NCBI GenBank assembly: GCA_034433795.1
Contig: DAOUAE010000017.1
Span: 1-64,000, forward strand
Length of the DNA stretch: 64,000 nt
Source of the DNA: DAOUAE01 sp034433795
Lineage (GTDB): Bacteria; Chloroflexota; UBA6077; FW602-bin22; DAOUAE01
Reading direction: 5' to 3'
Part shown: positions 19,517 through 28,603 of the stretch, piece by piece
How positions within the stretch are numbered: position 1 is the stretch's first letter
How the letters are laid out: each line of letters starts with the position of its first letter
The notes under the pieces: model-generated
The model's database searches: none
What the model was told of the DNA's origin: nothing
What the model saw: only the letters and a program-made list of their open reading frames with translations
Translations under genes and position numbers: made by a program

Positions 19517-19780
19517 CTATTCGTCCTCCTGGCGCGGAGTGGTGCTGGGGGGCGGACTCTCGACCTGGGCCAGACGCGCGAACGCCGCCGCCACCACCCG
19601 GTAGACGGCGGCCGAGCCGACCAGAATACCCACCAGCGACAGACAGAGCGTCGCCAACGGCCGGGAACCCAGAACCGTATCCAGCACCAACCCGACCCCC
19701 AGCCCGCCGATCACCGCCAGGGCCAGGATGACCATCAGTCGGGCTGCCAGCCGGATGGGCTGCGTCTCATCGACTCTCAT
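19517..19780 (-). CDS. atpI: AtpI/AtpZ-like small membrane protein
   Basis: 87 residues with two transmembrane segments (about 12-34 and 41-66) and a Gly-rich GGLGVGLVLD motif between or within them, followed by a charged tail (QVESPPPSTTPRQEDE). Position as first gene of the F-type operon, the size and the two-helix layout match the AtpI/AtpZ family, which helps assemble the c-ring or forms a Mg2+/Ca2+ channel in some bacteria. Sequence in this family is poorly conserved, so the call rests largely on context. Confidence 0.7.
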   Translation of the reverse strand: MRVDETQPIRLAARLMVILALAVIGGLGVGLVLDTVLGSRPLATLCLSLVGILVGSAAVYRVVAAAFARLAQVESPPPSTTPRQEDE

Positions 19781-19811
19781 TCCTCAGGCTCGCCGGCCAA
19801 ACGCGCCTTGG

Positions 19812-19841
19812 AGTATAACATACGGGGGAAGAGGGCAGCAA
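19812..19841 (-). promoter_or_regulatory. Promoter of the ATP synthase operon
   Basis: Minus strand TTGCTG (-35, 19836-19841) and TATACT (-10, 19812-19817) with an 18-base spacer, giving a leader of roughly 25 bases before atpI. It is the only promoter-like sequence seen for the nine-gene operon. Confidence 0.6.
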
Positions 19842-19953
19842 CTATGCGGGGCGTCGGTCTCAACTCCCGCCCCCAGCGACCGCCGGGGTTCTCGCGACAG
19901 GGGGCTCCCCTTCTCCAGTCCCCACCGGGCGGGTGCGCCTCTTCCGGGAGACG

Positions 19954-20961
19954 ATGGTCCATCTGATCGGCACCGACTATTTCGGCCAACGCCACCTGGC
20001 CGCGCTGCGCCAGGCGCTGGGCGACGAGACCGTGGCGGCGATGAACACCACGGTCTTCGAGGGACCGCGCCTGGACGTGGCCGCCCTGCGGACCGTCTGC
20101 GACACCCTTCCCTTCCTCAGCCCCCGCCGGCTGGTCATCGTCCGGCGCCTCTTCGCCTGGCTCGGCCAGAGCGGCGAGGGCCGGGAGGCCAGCGCCGCCC
20201 GGCGCGAGGTCGAGCAGGCGCTCCTGGCCTATCTTCCCCAGCTGCCCGCGACCACCGACCTGGTCTTTCAGGAGGAGGAGCCGCCCCGCGCGGGGGCGCT
20301 TCTGGCCTACATCGAAGCCCACGGCACGGTGGTCGCGCCGCGGACGCTCCGGGGCGAGGAGCTCACCGACTGGATCGCCCACCGGCTGGCCGAGGAGGGC
20401 TGCCGGGCCAGCCCGGAGGCGGTGCAGCTCCTGGCCACCTCCGCCGGCGAGGACCTGGCCGCCCTGGACCGGGAGATCGTCAAGGTGGCCACCTACGCCG
20501 CCGGCCAGACGCTGACCGCCGAGGCGGTCCGCCGCCTGGTCCCCGACGCCCGCCAGGCCGATATCTTCGACCTGGTCGACGCCCTGGGCCGCCGTGACCG
20601 GGTCACCGCCCTGCGGGCCCTGCGGCAGCTGCTCCAGGAGGGCGAGCCGCCGGCCTACATCCTGGTCATGCTGGGGCGCCAGCTCCGCCTGCTCCTCCAG
20701 GCGCGGGAGCTCTACGACCAGGGCCGGCGGGAGCGCGAGATCGCCAGCGCCCTGCACCTCCCGCGCTTCGTGGCCGAGAAACTGACCCGCCAGGCCGCCC
20801 ACTTCCGGCGCGAGCCCCTTCTGCGCCTGCTGCGGGCGCTGGTGGCCCTGGACGCGGCCCTTAAGAGCGGCCAGATCGACGGCGCGCTGGGGCTGGAGCT
20901 CTTTCTCCTCGAGGCCCTGAGCGGTCCGACCGGGGCCCGCTCTACAGCAGCCGGCGGATAA
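19954..20961 (+). CDS. holA: DNA polymerase III delta subunit
   Basis: 335 residues; the clamp-loader subunit that opens the sliding clamp. The order is a degenerate AAA+ N-terminal domain (MVHLIGTDYFGQRHL and the FLSPRRLVIVRR strand), the middle domain with GEDLAALDREIVKVATYA, and the C-terminal collar with LGRQLRLLLQARELYDQG and KSGQIDGALGLELFLLEAL. The last block (ALDxxLKSG...ALE) is diagnostic of HolA. ATG 19954 is preceded by CGGGAGACG; an earlier in-frame GTG lacks a site. Its last 20 bases overlap the end of convergent lexA. Confidence 0.9.
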   Translation: MVHLIGTDYFGQRHLAALRQALGDETVAAMNTTVFEGPRLDVAALRTVCDTLPFLSPRRLVIVRRLFAWLGQSGEGREASAARREVEQALLAYLPQLPATTDLVFQEEEPPRAGALLAYIEAHGTVVAPRTLRGEELTDWIAHRLAEEGCRASPEAVQLLATSAGEDLAALDREIVKVATYAAGQTLTAEAVRRLVPDARQADIFDLVDALGRRDRVTALRALRQLLQEGEPPAYILVMLGRQLRLLLQARELYDQGRREREIASALHLPRFVAEKLTRQAAHFRREPLLRLLRALVALDAALKSGQIDGALGLELFLLEALSGPTGARSTAAGG

Positions 20962-21586
20962 CCGCCACCACCCTGCCCTGGATGCGCACCTCCTCCGGCC
21001 GGACGTAGATGGGCGCCATACTGCTGTTGGCCGGCTGGAGGCGGATGCGATCGGCCTCGCGGTAGAAGCGCTTGAGGGTCGCCTGGCCCTGGCCGGTGGG
21101 CGAGTCGTAGAGGAGCGCCACCACGATGTCGCCGTTCTCGGCCGTCTCCTGCGGCCGGACGATCACCAGGTCGCCGTCGTCGATGAGGTCCTCGATCATC
21201 GACTTGCCCTTGACCAGCAGGGCGTAGGCGCCCTCGCCGGCCAGATCGGCCTCGAGGGTGATGGTCTCGGGGTGACCGGGCAGCGCCTCGATCGGCTCGC
21301 CGGCGGCGATCCGCCCGACAATGGGCACCGCCACCGTCGTCGCGCTGCGCACCGGCTCGGTCAGTTCGATTCCCCGCGAGACCTCGCGGTCACGCCGCAG
21401 GAAGCCCAGTCGCTCCAGAATGGTCAGGTTATAGTCGACCACCGAGGTCGAACTGATCCCGCAGCCGCGCCCGATCTCGCGGATGGTCGGTGGATAGCCA
21501 CGCTCGGCGATGAAGCGGCGGATAAAGGCCAGGATCTTCTGCTGACGTGGCGAGAGCCGGCCCTCCGACACCAGCGCCGTGCTCAT
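20942..21586 (-). CDS. lexA: SOS response repressor LexA
   Basis: 214 residues. The winged-helix DNA-binding domain (about 8-75; PTIREIGRGCGISSTSVVDY is the recognition region) is followed by the S24 self-cleaving domain. The scissile bond is Ala95-Gly96 (GRIAAGEP), and the catalytic dyad is Ser129 (KGKSMI) and Lys172 (ATLKRF). RecA filaments trigger autocleavage and derepress DNA-repair genes. A LexA box sits just downstream of its own promoter, so it is autoregulated. Confidence 0.97.
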   Translation of the reverse strand: MSTALVSEGRLSPRQQKILAFIRRFIAERGYPPTIREIGRGCGISSTSVVDYNLTILERLGFLRRDREVSRGIELTEPVRSATTVAVPIVGRIAAGEPIEALPGHPETITLEADLAGEGAYALLVKGKSMIEDLIDDGDLVIVRPQETAENGDIVVALLYDSPTGQGQATLKRFYREADRIRLQPANSSMAPIYVRPEEVRIQGRVVAVIRRLL

Positions 21587-21613
21587 ATGCCCCCCTCTCC
21601 AGGCCGCACAACA

Positions 21614-21627
21614 CGAACCTTTGTTCT
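21614..21627. promoter_or_regulatory. LexA operator (SOS box) of lexA
   Basis: CGAACCTTTGTTCT matches the Gram-positive DinR/LexA box CGAAC-N4-GTTCG at 9 of its 10 fixed positions. It starts 8 bases downstream of the lexA -10 element, so bound LexA would cover the transcription start. Confidence 0.88.
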
Positions 21628-21635
21628 ACGGCCCG

Positions 21636-21664
21636 ATTGTAGACGGTCGGGGCGCGCTTGTCAA
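21636..21664 (-). promoter_or_regulatory. lexA promoter
   Basis: Minus strand TTGACA (-35, 21659-21664), 17-base spacer, TACAAT (-10, 21636-21641): near-consensus. Its -35 overlaps the -35 of the divergent argJ promoter. Confidence 0.85.
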
Positions 21665-21686
21665 TAGGGACGGCGGTCGGTATAAT
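21658..21686 (+). promoter_or_regulatory. argJ promoter
   Basis: Plus strand TTGTCA (-35, 21658-21663), 17-base spacer, TATAAT (-10, 21681-21686). No ARG-box-like operator was recognised. Confidence 0.82.
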
Positions 21687-21715
21687 GGCCCCGCTGCGAT
21701 CACGGGAGTGGCGGC

Positions 21716-22933
21716 ATGATCCGAACGACCGATCTGGAATGGCTGACCGATGGCACCGTGACCTCACCGCTGGGCTTTCAGGCCGGGGCCGTGGCGGCCG
21801 GCCTGAAGAAGAGCGGCGGCCTCGACCTCTGCCTCATCGCCTCCGACACCCCCTGTGCCGCCGCCGGTGTCTTCACCACCAACCGGGTGCAGGCCGCCCC
21901 GGTGCGCCTGGACCGCGAACGGCTGCAGAAGGCCCGGGCCCAGGCTATCGTGGTCAACAGCGGCAACGCCAACGCCTGCACCGGCCCCCAGGGCGACGAG
22001 GACGCCCGGGAGATGGCCCGTCTGGCCGCCGCCCGGCTCGGGCTGGCCGAGGACCTGGTGCTGGTGGCCTCGACCGGTGTCATCGGCGTGCCGCTGCCGA
22101 TGGATCGGATCCGCGAGGGGATCGCCCGGATCACGGTGGGACCCGATGGCGGGGCCCTGGCCGCCCAGGCCATCATGACCACCGACACCCGCCCCAAAGC
22201 CGGGGCGGTCCGCCTGGAGATCGCCGGCCGGCCGGTGACCATCGGCGGGATCGCCAAGGGCGCCGGGATGATCCATCCCCACATGGCCACGATGCTGGCT
22301 TTTCTCACCACCGACGCCGCCGTGGACCCCGCCTGGCTCAACACCGCCCTGCGCCAGGCGGTCGACCAGTCGTTCAACCAGATCAGCGTGGACGGCGACA
22401 CCAGCACCAACGACACCGTCCTCATCCTGGCCAACGGCCAGGCCGGAGCCCCGCTCCTCCACAGCGCCAGCCCGGAGGCGCCGGCCTTCCAGGCGGCGCT
22501 CGAGGCCCTCTGCGGCGAACTGGCCAAGATGATCGCCCGCGACGGCGAGGGGGCGACCAAACTGATCGAGGCGGTGGTCGAGGGCGCGGCCAGCCTGGCC
22601 GACGCCCGCCGGGCCGCCCGGGCCATCGTCAGCTCGAACCTGATCAAGGCCATGGTCTACGGCAACGATCCGAACTGGGGGCGCATTCTCTGCGCGGTGG
22701 GCTACAGCGGGGCCGCCGTCGACGAACGGCGGGCCGAGGTCTGGATCGGCGACGTCCTGCTCTTCCAGGATGGCCGGCCGGTGCCAGCCGACCGCGAGGC
22801 CGCCCGCGCCGCCCTCCAGGGGCCCGAGGTGCATCTGCGGGTCCACCTGCACCTGGGCCCGGCCCGGGCCACCGCCTGGGGCTGCGATCTGACCGAGGGC
22901 TACGTGGAGATCAACGCCAAATACACGACCTAG
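21716..22933 (+). CDS. argJ: Glutamate N-acetyltransferase / amino-acid N-acetyltransferase
   Basis: 405 residues. It recycles the acetyl group from N-acetylornithine to glutamate (and, if bifunctional, uses acetyl-CoA), running the cyclic arginine pathway. The proenzyme self-cleaves before Thr192 in KGAGMIHPHMATMLAF; this Thr becomes the nucleophile of the beta chain. NSGNANACTG (81-90) and the C-terminal VKGDDPNWGRI-type motif (here YGNDPNWGRILCAVGYSG) are conserved. It is first in an argJ-argB-argD operon with a strong promoter. Confidence 0.97.
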   Translation: MIRTTDLEWLTDGTVTSPLGFQAGAVAAGLKKSGGLDLCLIASDTPCAAAGVFTTNRVQAAPVRLDRERLQKARAQAIVVNSGNANACTGPQGDEDAREMARLAAARLGLAEDLVLVASTGVIGVPLPMDRIREGIARITVGPDGGALAAQAIMTTDTRPKAGAVRLEIAGRPVTIGGIAKGAGMIHPHMATMLAFLTTDAAVDPAWLNTALRQAVDQSFNQISVDGDTSTNDTVLILANGQAGAPLLHSASPEAPAFQAALEALCGELAKMIARDGEGATKLIEAVVEGAASLADARRAARAIVSSNLIKAMVYGNDPNWGRILCAVGYSGAAVDERRAEVWIGDVLLFQDGRPVPADREAARAALQGPEVHLRVHLHLGPARATAWGCDLTEGYVEINAKYTT

Positions 22934-22944
22934 AGGGTGGAGAG

Positions 22945-23796
22945 ATGGCGGCGGAGACCACCCCGGAGACGGGCCAGCACCTGGTGCAACTCCTGGCCGA
23001 GGCCCTGCCCTACATCACCCAGCTGGCCGGCAAGACCGTCGTCGTCAAGATCGGCGGCAGCACGCTCGGCCAGCACGATACCACGCTGCAGGACGTGGTC
23101 ACGCTCAAAAACCTGCACATCAACGTGGTCCTCGTCCACGGCGGCGGCTCGCTCATCACCGACTGGCTGAACCGCCTCGGCAAAGAGGCCCGCTTCATCG
23201 ACGGTCTGCGGGTGACCGACGCCGAGACGATGGACATCGTGACCATGACGCTGGCCGGCAAGGTCAACAAAGACCTGGTGGCCACCCTGCAGGCCCTGGG
23301 CGGCCGGGCGGTCGGGCTGAGCGGGGTGGACGGTGGGCTGCTGCGGGCCGATCCGCTCAACCCCCTCCTGGGAGCGGTCGGGCTGGTCCGCCAGGTCGAT
23401 CTCACCCCGGTCCGGCTGCTGAGCGAGGCCGGCTACATCCCGGTGATCGCCCCCATCGCCCTGGGCGAGAACGGGCAGCTCCTGAACCTCAACGCCGACA
23501 CCGCCGCCGCCGAGATCGCCATCGCCCTGGGGGCCGAGAAACTGATCTTCCTGACCGATGTGCCGGGCATCTGCGACGCCGAGGGGCGGCTCCTCTCGCA
23601 ACTGACCGCCTCCCAGACGCGGGCCCTCATCGCCCAGCGGGTGATCCGCGGGGGGATGATCCCGAAGGCCGAGGCCTGCCTGCGGGCCATCGGCGCCGTC
23701 AACCGCACCCACATCATCGACGGCCGGGTGCCCCACGCCCTCATTCGCGAGCTCTTCACCACCATCGGTGTGGGCACGATGATCGTGCCCGACTGA
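22945..23796 (+). CDS. argB: Acetylglutamate kinase
   Basis: 283 residues, amino-acid kinase fold. It phosphorylates N-acetylglutamate, the second step of arginine synthesis. Lys35 in VVVKIGGST, the VLVHGGG loop and the ATP-site NLNADTAAAEIAIAL and LTDVPGI segments are present, with GGMIPKAEACLRAI near the C-terminus. The start is ATG 22945 after GGGTGGAGAG, 11 bases past the argJ stop; the frame is open far upstream within argJ but that stretch is not coding. Whether it is feedback-inhibited by arginine cannot be judged confidently. Confidence 0.96.
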   Translation: MAAETTPETGQHLVQLLAEALPYITQLAGKTVVVKIGGSTLGQHDTTLQDVVTLKNLHINVVLVHGGGSLITDWLNRLGKEARFIDGLRVTDAETMDIVTMTLAGKVNKDLVATLQALGGRAVGLSGVDGGLLRADPLNPLLGAVGLVRQVDLTPVRLLSEAGYIPVIAPIALGENGQLLNLNADTAAAEIAIALGAEKLIFLTDVPGICDAEGRLLSQLTASQTRALIAQRVIRGGMIPKAEACLRAIGAVNRTHIIDGRVPHALIRELFTTIGVGTMIVPD

Positions 23797-23815
23797 GCCC
23801 AGAAGGAGCGCCGGA

Positions 23816-25006
<1,191 letters not shown>

Positions 25007-25094
25007 CGGCCAGAAAGGCGAGCGGTGCGTCTCCCGGCCACCCCGGCACCGAAGTTGCACCAGGCCCTCCTCCCGGTGCGCGGGGGGCAGCGCG

Positions 25095-25304
25095 ATGATC
25101 GTGCGGCAGCGGGCCACGGTTCTGGACACCTTTCTTCTGCAAGCCATCCTCCCCTGGCTGGCCGACTGGGGAGTCGCGCCGCTCATCCGGCTGCTGACCC
25201 GCTACTGGTCGGTCCGCGCCCCGGCGCCGGCGGCCGGCGACCGGCGGGCGCCGAGCAGTCCCCCCACGGTCGTGGACTGGCGGGCGACGGCCGATCCCCG
25301 CTGA
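25095..25304 (+). CDS. Hypothetical small protein between argD and endonuclease V, 69 aa
   Basis: An ATG-initiated frame of 69 codons fills the gap between argD and endonuclease V and ends 10 bases before the latter. The first 40 residues look structured (hydrophobic and amphipathic: LDTFLLQAILPWLADWGVAP then LIRLLTRYW); the rest is Pro/Ala/Arg-rich. The ribosome binding site is a run of Gs at most. No family is recognised. It may be a real cotranscribed gene or an accidental frame in GC-rich DNA. Confidence 0.4.
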   Translation: MIVRQRATVLDTFLLQAILPWLADWGVAPLIRLLTRYWSVRAPAPAAGDRRAPSSPPTVVDWRATADPR

Positions 25305-25314
25305 GGGCTGGCCG

Positions 25315-26016
25315 ATGAATCCCGCGGCCCCCCTCACCCCGGCCGACCGGGTGGCGGCGCTGCTGGCCACCATCCGCTGGCCGCGCGACTTCCGCGAGGC
25401 CGCCCGCTGGCAGCGCGACCTGGCGCGAAAGGTCATCCGCGAGGACCGCTTTGAAAAACTCGAGCGCATCGCCGGGGTCGACGTCGCCTTTCCCGCCCCC
25501 GACCGGGGCCGGGCGGCGGTGGTGGTCTGCTCCTACCCCGATCTCCTCACCCTGGAGACCGCGCTGGGCGAGGCCGGCGACCTTCTGCCCTACCGGCCGG
25601 GTTTTCTGGCCTTCCGGGAGATCCCGGCCATCCTCGAGGCCTACCGCCGGCTGAGCGTCGAACCCGACCTGCTCATCGTCGACGGCCACGGCCTGGCCCA
25701 CCCGCGCCGGCTGGGGATCGCCAGCCATCTGGGGGTGCTGCTCGACCGCCCCACCATCGGCTGCGCCAAGTCGCTCCTGACCGGTCGGCACGGGCCGCTC
25801 GGCGAGGAGGTCGGCGCCCAGAGCGATATCATCGACGATCACGAGGTCGTCGGCCGGGCGGTCCGCACCCGTCGGGGCAGCCAGCCGGTCTACGTCTCCA
25901 TCGGCCACCGGGTGAGTCTGGAGACCGCGGTCCAGATCGTCCTGCGTTGCTGTCGGGGCTATCGTCTGCCCGAGCCGACGCGCCGGGCCCACCTGGCGGT
26001 GAGCGGCCGGCGCTGA
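25315..26016 (+). CDS. nfi: Endonuclease V (deoxyinosine 3' endonuclease)
   Basis: 233 residues. It nicks DNA one phosphodiester 3' of deoxyinosine, initiating repair of deaminated adenine. The metal-binding acidic residues fit the family: Asp56 (AGVDVAF), Glu102 (YRPGFLAFRE) and Asp123 (LIVDGHGLAHPRRLG), and Tyr93-Arg-Pro-Gly is the base-sensing wedge. GIASHLGVLLDRPTIGCAKS is also typical. It follows the small ORF by 10 bases and converges on glcF, with only two bases between the stop codons. Confidence 0.94.
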   Translation: MNPAAPLTPADRVAALLATIRWPRDFREAARWQRDLARKVIREDRFEKLERIAGVDVAFPAPDRGRAAVVVCSYPDLLTLETALGEAGDLLPYRPGFLAFREIPAILEAYRRLSVEPDLLIVDGHGLAHPRRLGIASHLGVLLDRPTIGCAKSLLTGRHGPLGEEVGAQSDIIDDHEVVGRAVRTRRGSQPVYVSIGHRVSLETAVQIVLRCCRGYRLPEPTRRAHLAVSGRR

Positions 26017-26018
26017 GG

Positions 26019-27344
26019 TCAGGGGCGCAGAGCGCGGTCGAGCAGGTCGGCGATGTGGAGCACCGGCAGCCGCGCCCCGGCCTGGCGCAGGTGGGCCTGG
26101 ACCTGCAGCAGACAACCGGGGTTGGCGGTGACCACGGCCGCCGCCCCGGTCGCCAGCACCGCCTGGGCCTTCTCCCGCCCCAGCACCGCCGCCATCGCCG
26201 GCTGGAGGAGGTTGTAGAGGCCGGCACTGCCACAGCAGCGGTCGGCCGCCGCCATCTCCACCAGCCGGAGTCCGGGGACCGCCTGGAGGAGCTGGCGGGG
26301 CGGCTGGCGCACCCGCTGGGCGTGGGCCAGGTGGCAGGGCTCCTGGTAGGTCACCGTCAGGGGAAGCGGCCCCAGGGCCGGCTGCAGCCGGTCCAGACGG
26401 TCGGCCAGGACCTCGGTGAGATCGCGCACCCGCTGGGCAAACCGGTCGGCCAGCGGCCGGAGCGTCGGATCGTCGTGCAGGAGATCGGGGTACTCTCTGA
26501 GCATGGCGCCACAGCCGGCCGCGTTGACGACGATGACCGCGTCGTCGCGCTCCAGAGCGCCGCTCTCGGCGAAGGCCCGGAGGTTCTGCCGGGCCAGCGC
26601 CCGGGCCAGCGCGCGCTGGCCGCTGTGGGCGTGGAGGGCCCCGCAGCAGGTCTGCGCGACCGGCGCGGCCACGGCGAGGCCGGCGCGCCGGAGGAGCCGC
26701 ACGGTGGCCCGATGGGTGTCGCCGAAGAGGGCGCCCATCACGCAGCCGGTGAAGAGCAGCGCCAGCGGCCCCTCGCCCGGCGGAGCCGCCACCTCGGCCG
26801 GATCGAAGGGGCGACCGATCTGTTCAGGGACCAGCCGGGCCAGCCGGCCCAGCGTCCGGCCGATCCGCCCCAGCGGCCCCGGCAGCCGGTCGCCCCAGGC
26901 CAGCACCGTCTCGCGGCCCAGCGGGCTCCGACGGTAGAGGCGCAGGAGCCAGGCCAGAGCCTGGAGCGGCCGGCGGCGGGGCAGCAGCCCTCGGAAGACC
27001 AGCCAGCGGAGCAGCCGCGCGTCCAGGCGGGCTGGCATCTGGCGGTGGAGGTCGGCCCGGGCCAGCTCCATCAGGTGCCCAAAGCGGACCGAGGCCGGGC
27101 AGGCGGTCTCGCAGGCCCGGCAGACCAGGCAGAGGTCCAGGCTCTGGCGCACCTCGGCGGTGAGGGCCAGGTCGCCGGCGGCGCCCGCCCGCATCAGCGA
27201 GAGCCGGCCGCGCGGCGACTCGGTCTCCAGGCGCAGCACCCGGTAGGTCGGGCACTGCATCAGGCAGAGCCCACAGTGGACGCACTCGTCGAGGAGCGCC
27301 TGAGCGTGGGGAGTGGCCAGGCTGGGCAGAGCGGGCGGCGGCAT
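26019..27344 (-). CDS. glcF: Glycolate oxidase iron-sulfur subunit
   Basis: 441 residues. Two 4Fe-4S motifs lie near the N-terminus (CVHCGLCLMQCPTYR and CLVCRACETACP). Two CCG domains follow, with CCGALHAHSG and CCGSAGLYN, as in heterodisulfide-reductase-like electron carriers. It should pass electrons from the GlcD/GlcE flavoproteins to the quinone pool. Its ATG overlaps the glcE stop by one base (TGATG), showing tight coupling; GGGAGGAC precedes it. The frame extends upstream inside glcE without being coding there. It is the last gene of glcDEF. Confidence 0.93.
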   Translation of the reverse strand: MPPPALPSLATPHAQALLDECVHCGLCLMQCPTYRVLRLETESPRGRLSLMRAGAAGDLALTAEVRQSLDLCLVCRACETACPASVRFGHLMELARADLHRQMPARLDARLLRWLVFRGLLPRRRPLQALAWLLRLYRRSPLGRETVLAWGDRLPGPLGRIGRTLGRLARLVPEQIGRPFDPAEVAAPPGEGPLALLFTGCVMGALFGDTHRATVRLLRRAGLAVAAPVAQTCCGALHAHSGQRALARALARQNLRAFAESGALERDDAVIVVNAAGCGAMLREYPDLLHDDPTLRPLADRFAQRVRDLTEVLADRLDRLQPALGPLPLTVTYQEPCHLAHAQRVRQPPRQLLQAVPGLRLVEMAAADRCCGSAGLYNLLQPAMAAVLGREKAQAVLATGAAAVVTANPGCLLQVQAHLRQAGARLPVLHIADLLDRALRP

Positions 27345-28585
27345 CAGAGTCCTCCCACAAAGCGGCCGGGGTTGAGACGGCCCGCCGGGTCCAGCGCCGC
27401 TTTGAGCCGGGCCATGAGCGCGACGTCGGGCCCCGGCGGCCCCCAGACCGTCTCCGGGTCCAGCGCCGGCAGGAGAGCGGGCGGGGCGCTCTCCAGGACC
27501 AGGTAGCCGTCCAGCCCGGTCAGGGCCGCCCGCAGCGGGTCCAGCCAGGCGCGGAGAGCCGCCAGGGTCACGAGATCCGGCCCGAGCGCCCGGAGCGTTC
27601 CCCCGGCCTCGATCAGCGCCGGCCACGCGCCGAGGGCCGCGACCACCTGGGGCAGCGTCGCCGGGGGAAACCCGCCGCGCAGCCGGACGGGGGCGGCGGT
27701 CTCGAAGCCGAAGTCGCGCACCCGCGGCCAGACCGTCTCCAGCGAGAGCGGCTGGGCCTGCAGGCCGGCCTCGCTGGCCAGCGTCCGGCACTCGGTCAGC
27801 TGGCGGGCGACGGCCGCGGGGTGGCCGCTGAAGACCACCAGCAGGCCAGGACCCTCCCCCGGCAGAGCGCCGCCGAGGCGGGCCACCGCCGGGGCGGTCA
27901 GGATGAGGACCGCCTCCGGCCGCAGGCCGCTCTGACAGACGGCCCGGGCCGTCGCCGCCACGGTCGTCAAGCGGGCGGCGCTCAGCCAGAGGCCCTGCCG
28001 CTCGGCCGGGGCTGGCAGGACCTTGAACGTCGCCTCGACGATAACCCCGAGTGTGCCCAGGGCGCCGAGGTGGAGTTTGTTCAGATCGTAGCCGGCCACG
28101 TTCTTCACCACCCGCCCCCCCGAGCGGACGATCTCACCGGCCGCGCTGACCACTCGCAGGCCGATCAGGTGGTCGCGCAGCGCCCCGAAGAGCCCCCGGC
28201 GGAAGCCGGCGGTGTTGGTGGCGATGGTCCCGCCGATGGTCGCCCGCTCCGGGCAGGGGGGATCGAACGGCAGGGTCTGCCGCCGGGCGGCCAGGAGGGC
28301 CTGGACGGCGGCCACGGTGCACCCCGCCTCGACGGTGACCGTGAGGTCGGCCGGCGCGTACTCGACCACCCGGTCCAGCCGGCGGAGGTCCAGGACGGCG
28401 TCGACCCGGCGGGGGGCGGCCCCCAGCGTCAGCAGCGTGCCCCCACCGTGAAGCAGGAGCGCCCAGTCACGGGCAGCCGCCTCCTGGACCGCCGCGGCCA
28501 CGGCCGCCGGCGTCGCCGGCGCGAGGATCGGCACCGGGGTGGTCGGAGGGCAACGGCCAGTCAGGGCGTGGAGCAGCGCGGACAT
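27344..28585 (-). CDS. glcE: Glycolate oxidase FAD-binding subunit GlcE
   Basis: 413 residues with a PCMH-type FAD domain (about 20-190): the diphosphate-binding HGGGTLLTLG region, then GGTIATNTAGFRRGLFGALRDHLIGL and NVAGYDLNKLHLGALGTLG. The C-terminal part is shorter than that of GlcD. In E. coli GlcD, GlcE and GlcF are all required for glycolate oxidation to glyoxylate. It follows glcD by 18 bases. Confidence 0.92.
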   Translation of the reverse strand: MSALLHALTGRCPPTTPVPILAPATPAAVAAAVQEAAARDWALLLHGGGTLLTLGAAPRRVDAVLDLRRLDRVVEYAPADLTVTVEAGCTVAAVQALLAARRQTLPFDPPCPERATIGGTIATNTAGFRRGLFGALRDHLIGLRVVSAAGEIVRSGGRVVKNVAGYDLNKLHLGALGTLGVIVEATFKVLPAPAERQGLWLSAARLTTVAATARAVCQSGLRPEAVLILTAPAVARLGGALPGEGPGLLVVFSGHPAAVARQLTECRTLASEAGLQAQPLSLETVWPRVRDFGFETAAPVRLRGGFPPATLPQVVAALGAWPALIEAGGTLRALGPDLVTLAALRAWLDPLRAALTGLDGYLVLESAPPALLPALDPETVWGPPGPDVALMARLKAALDPAGRLNPGRFVGGL

Positions 28586-28603
28586 GGTTCCTCCGCCTGA
28601 GGC

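Noticed and set aside
21658..22944. Extension of the argB frame upstream through argJ
   Set aside because: The upstream part is an overlapping frame in argJ and is Arg/Gly/Pro-rich; argB begins at ATG 22945 with its own ribosome binding site.
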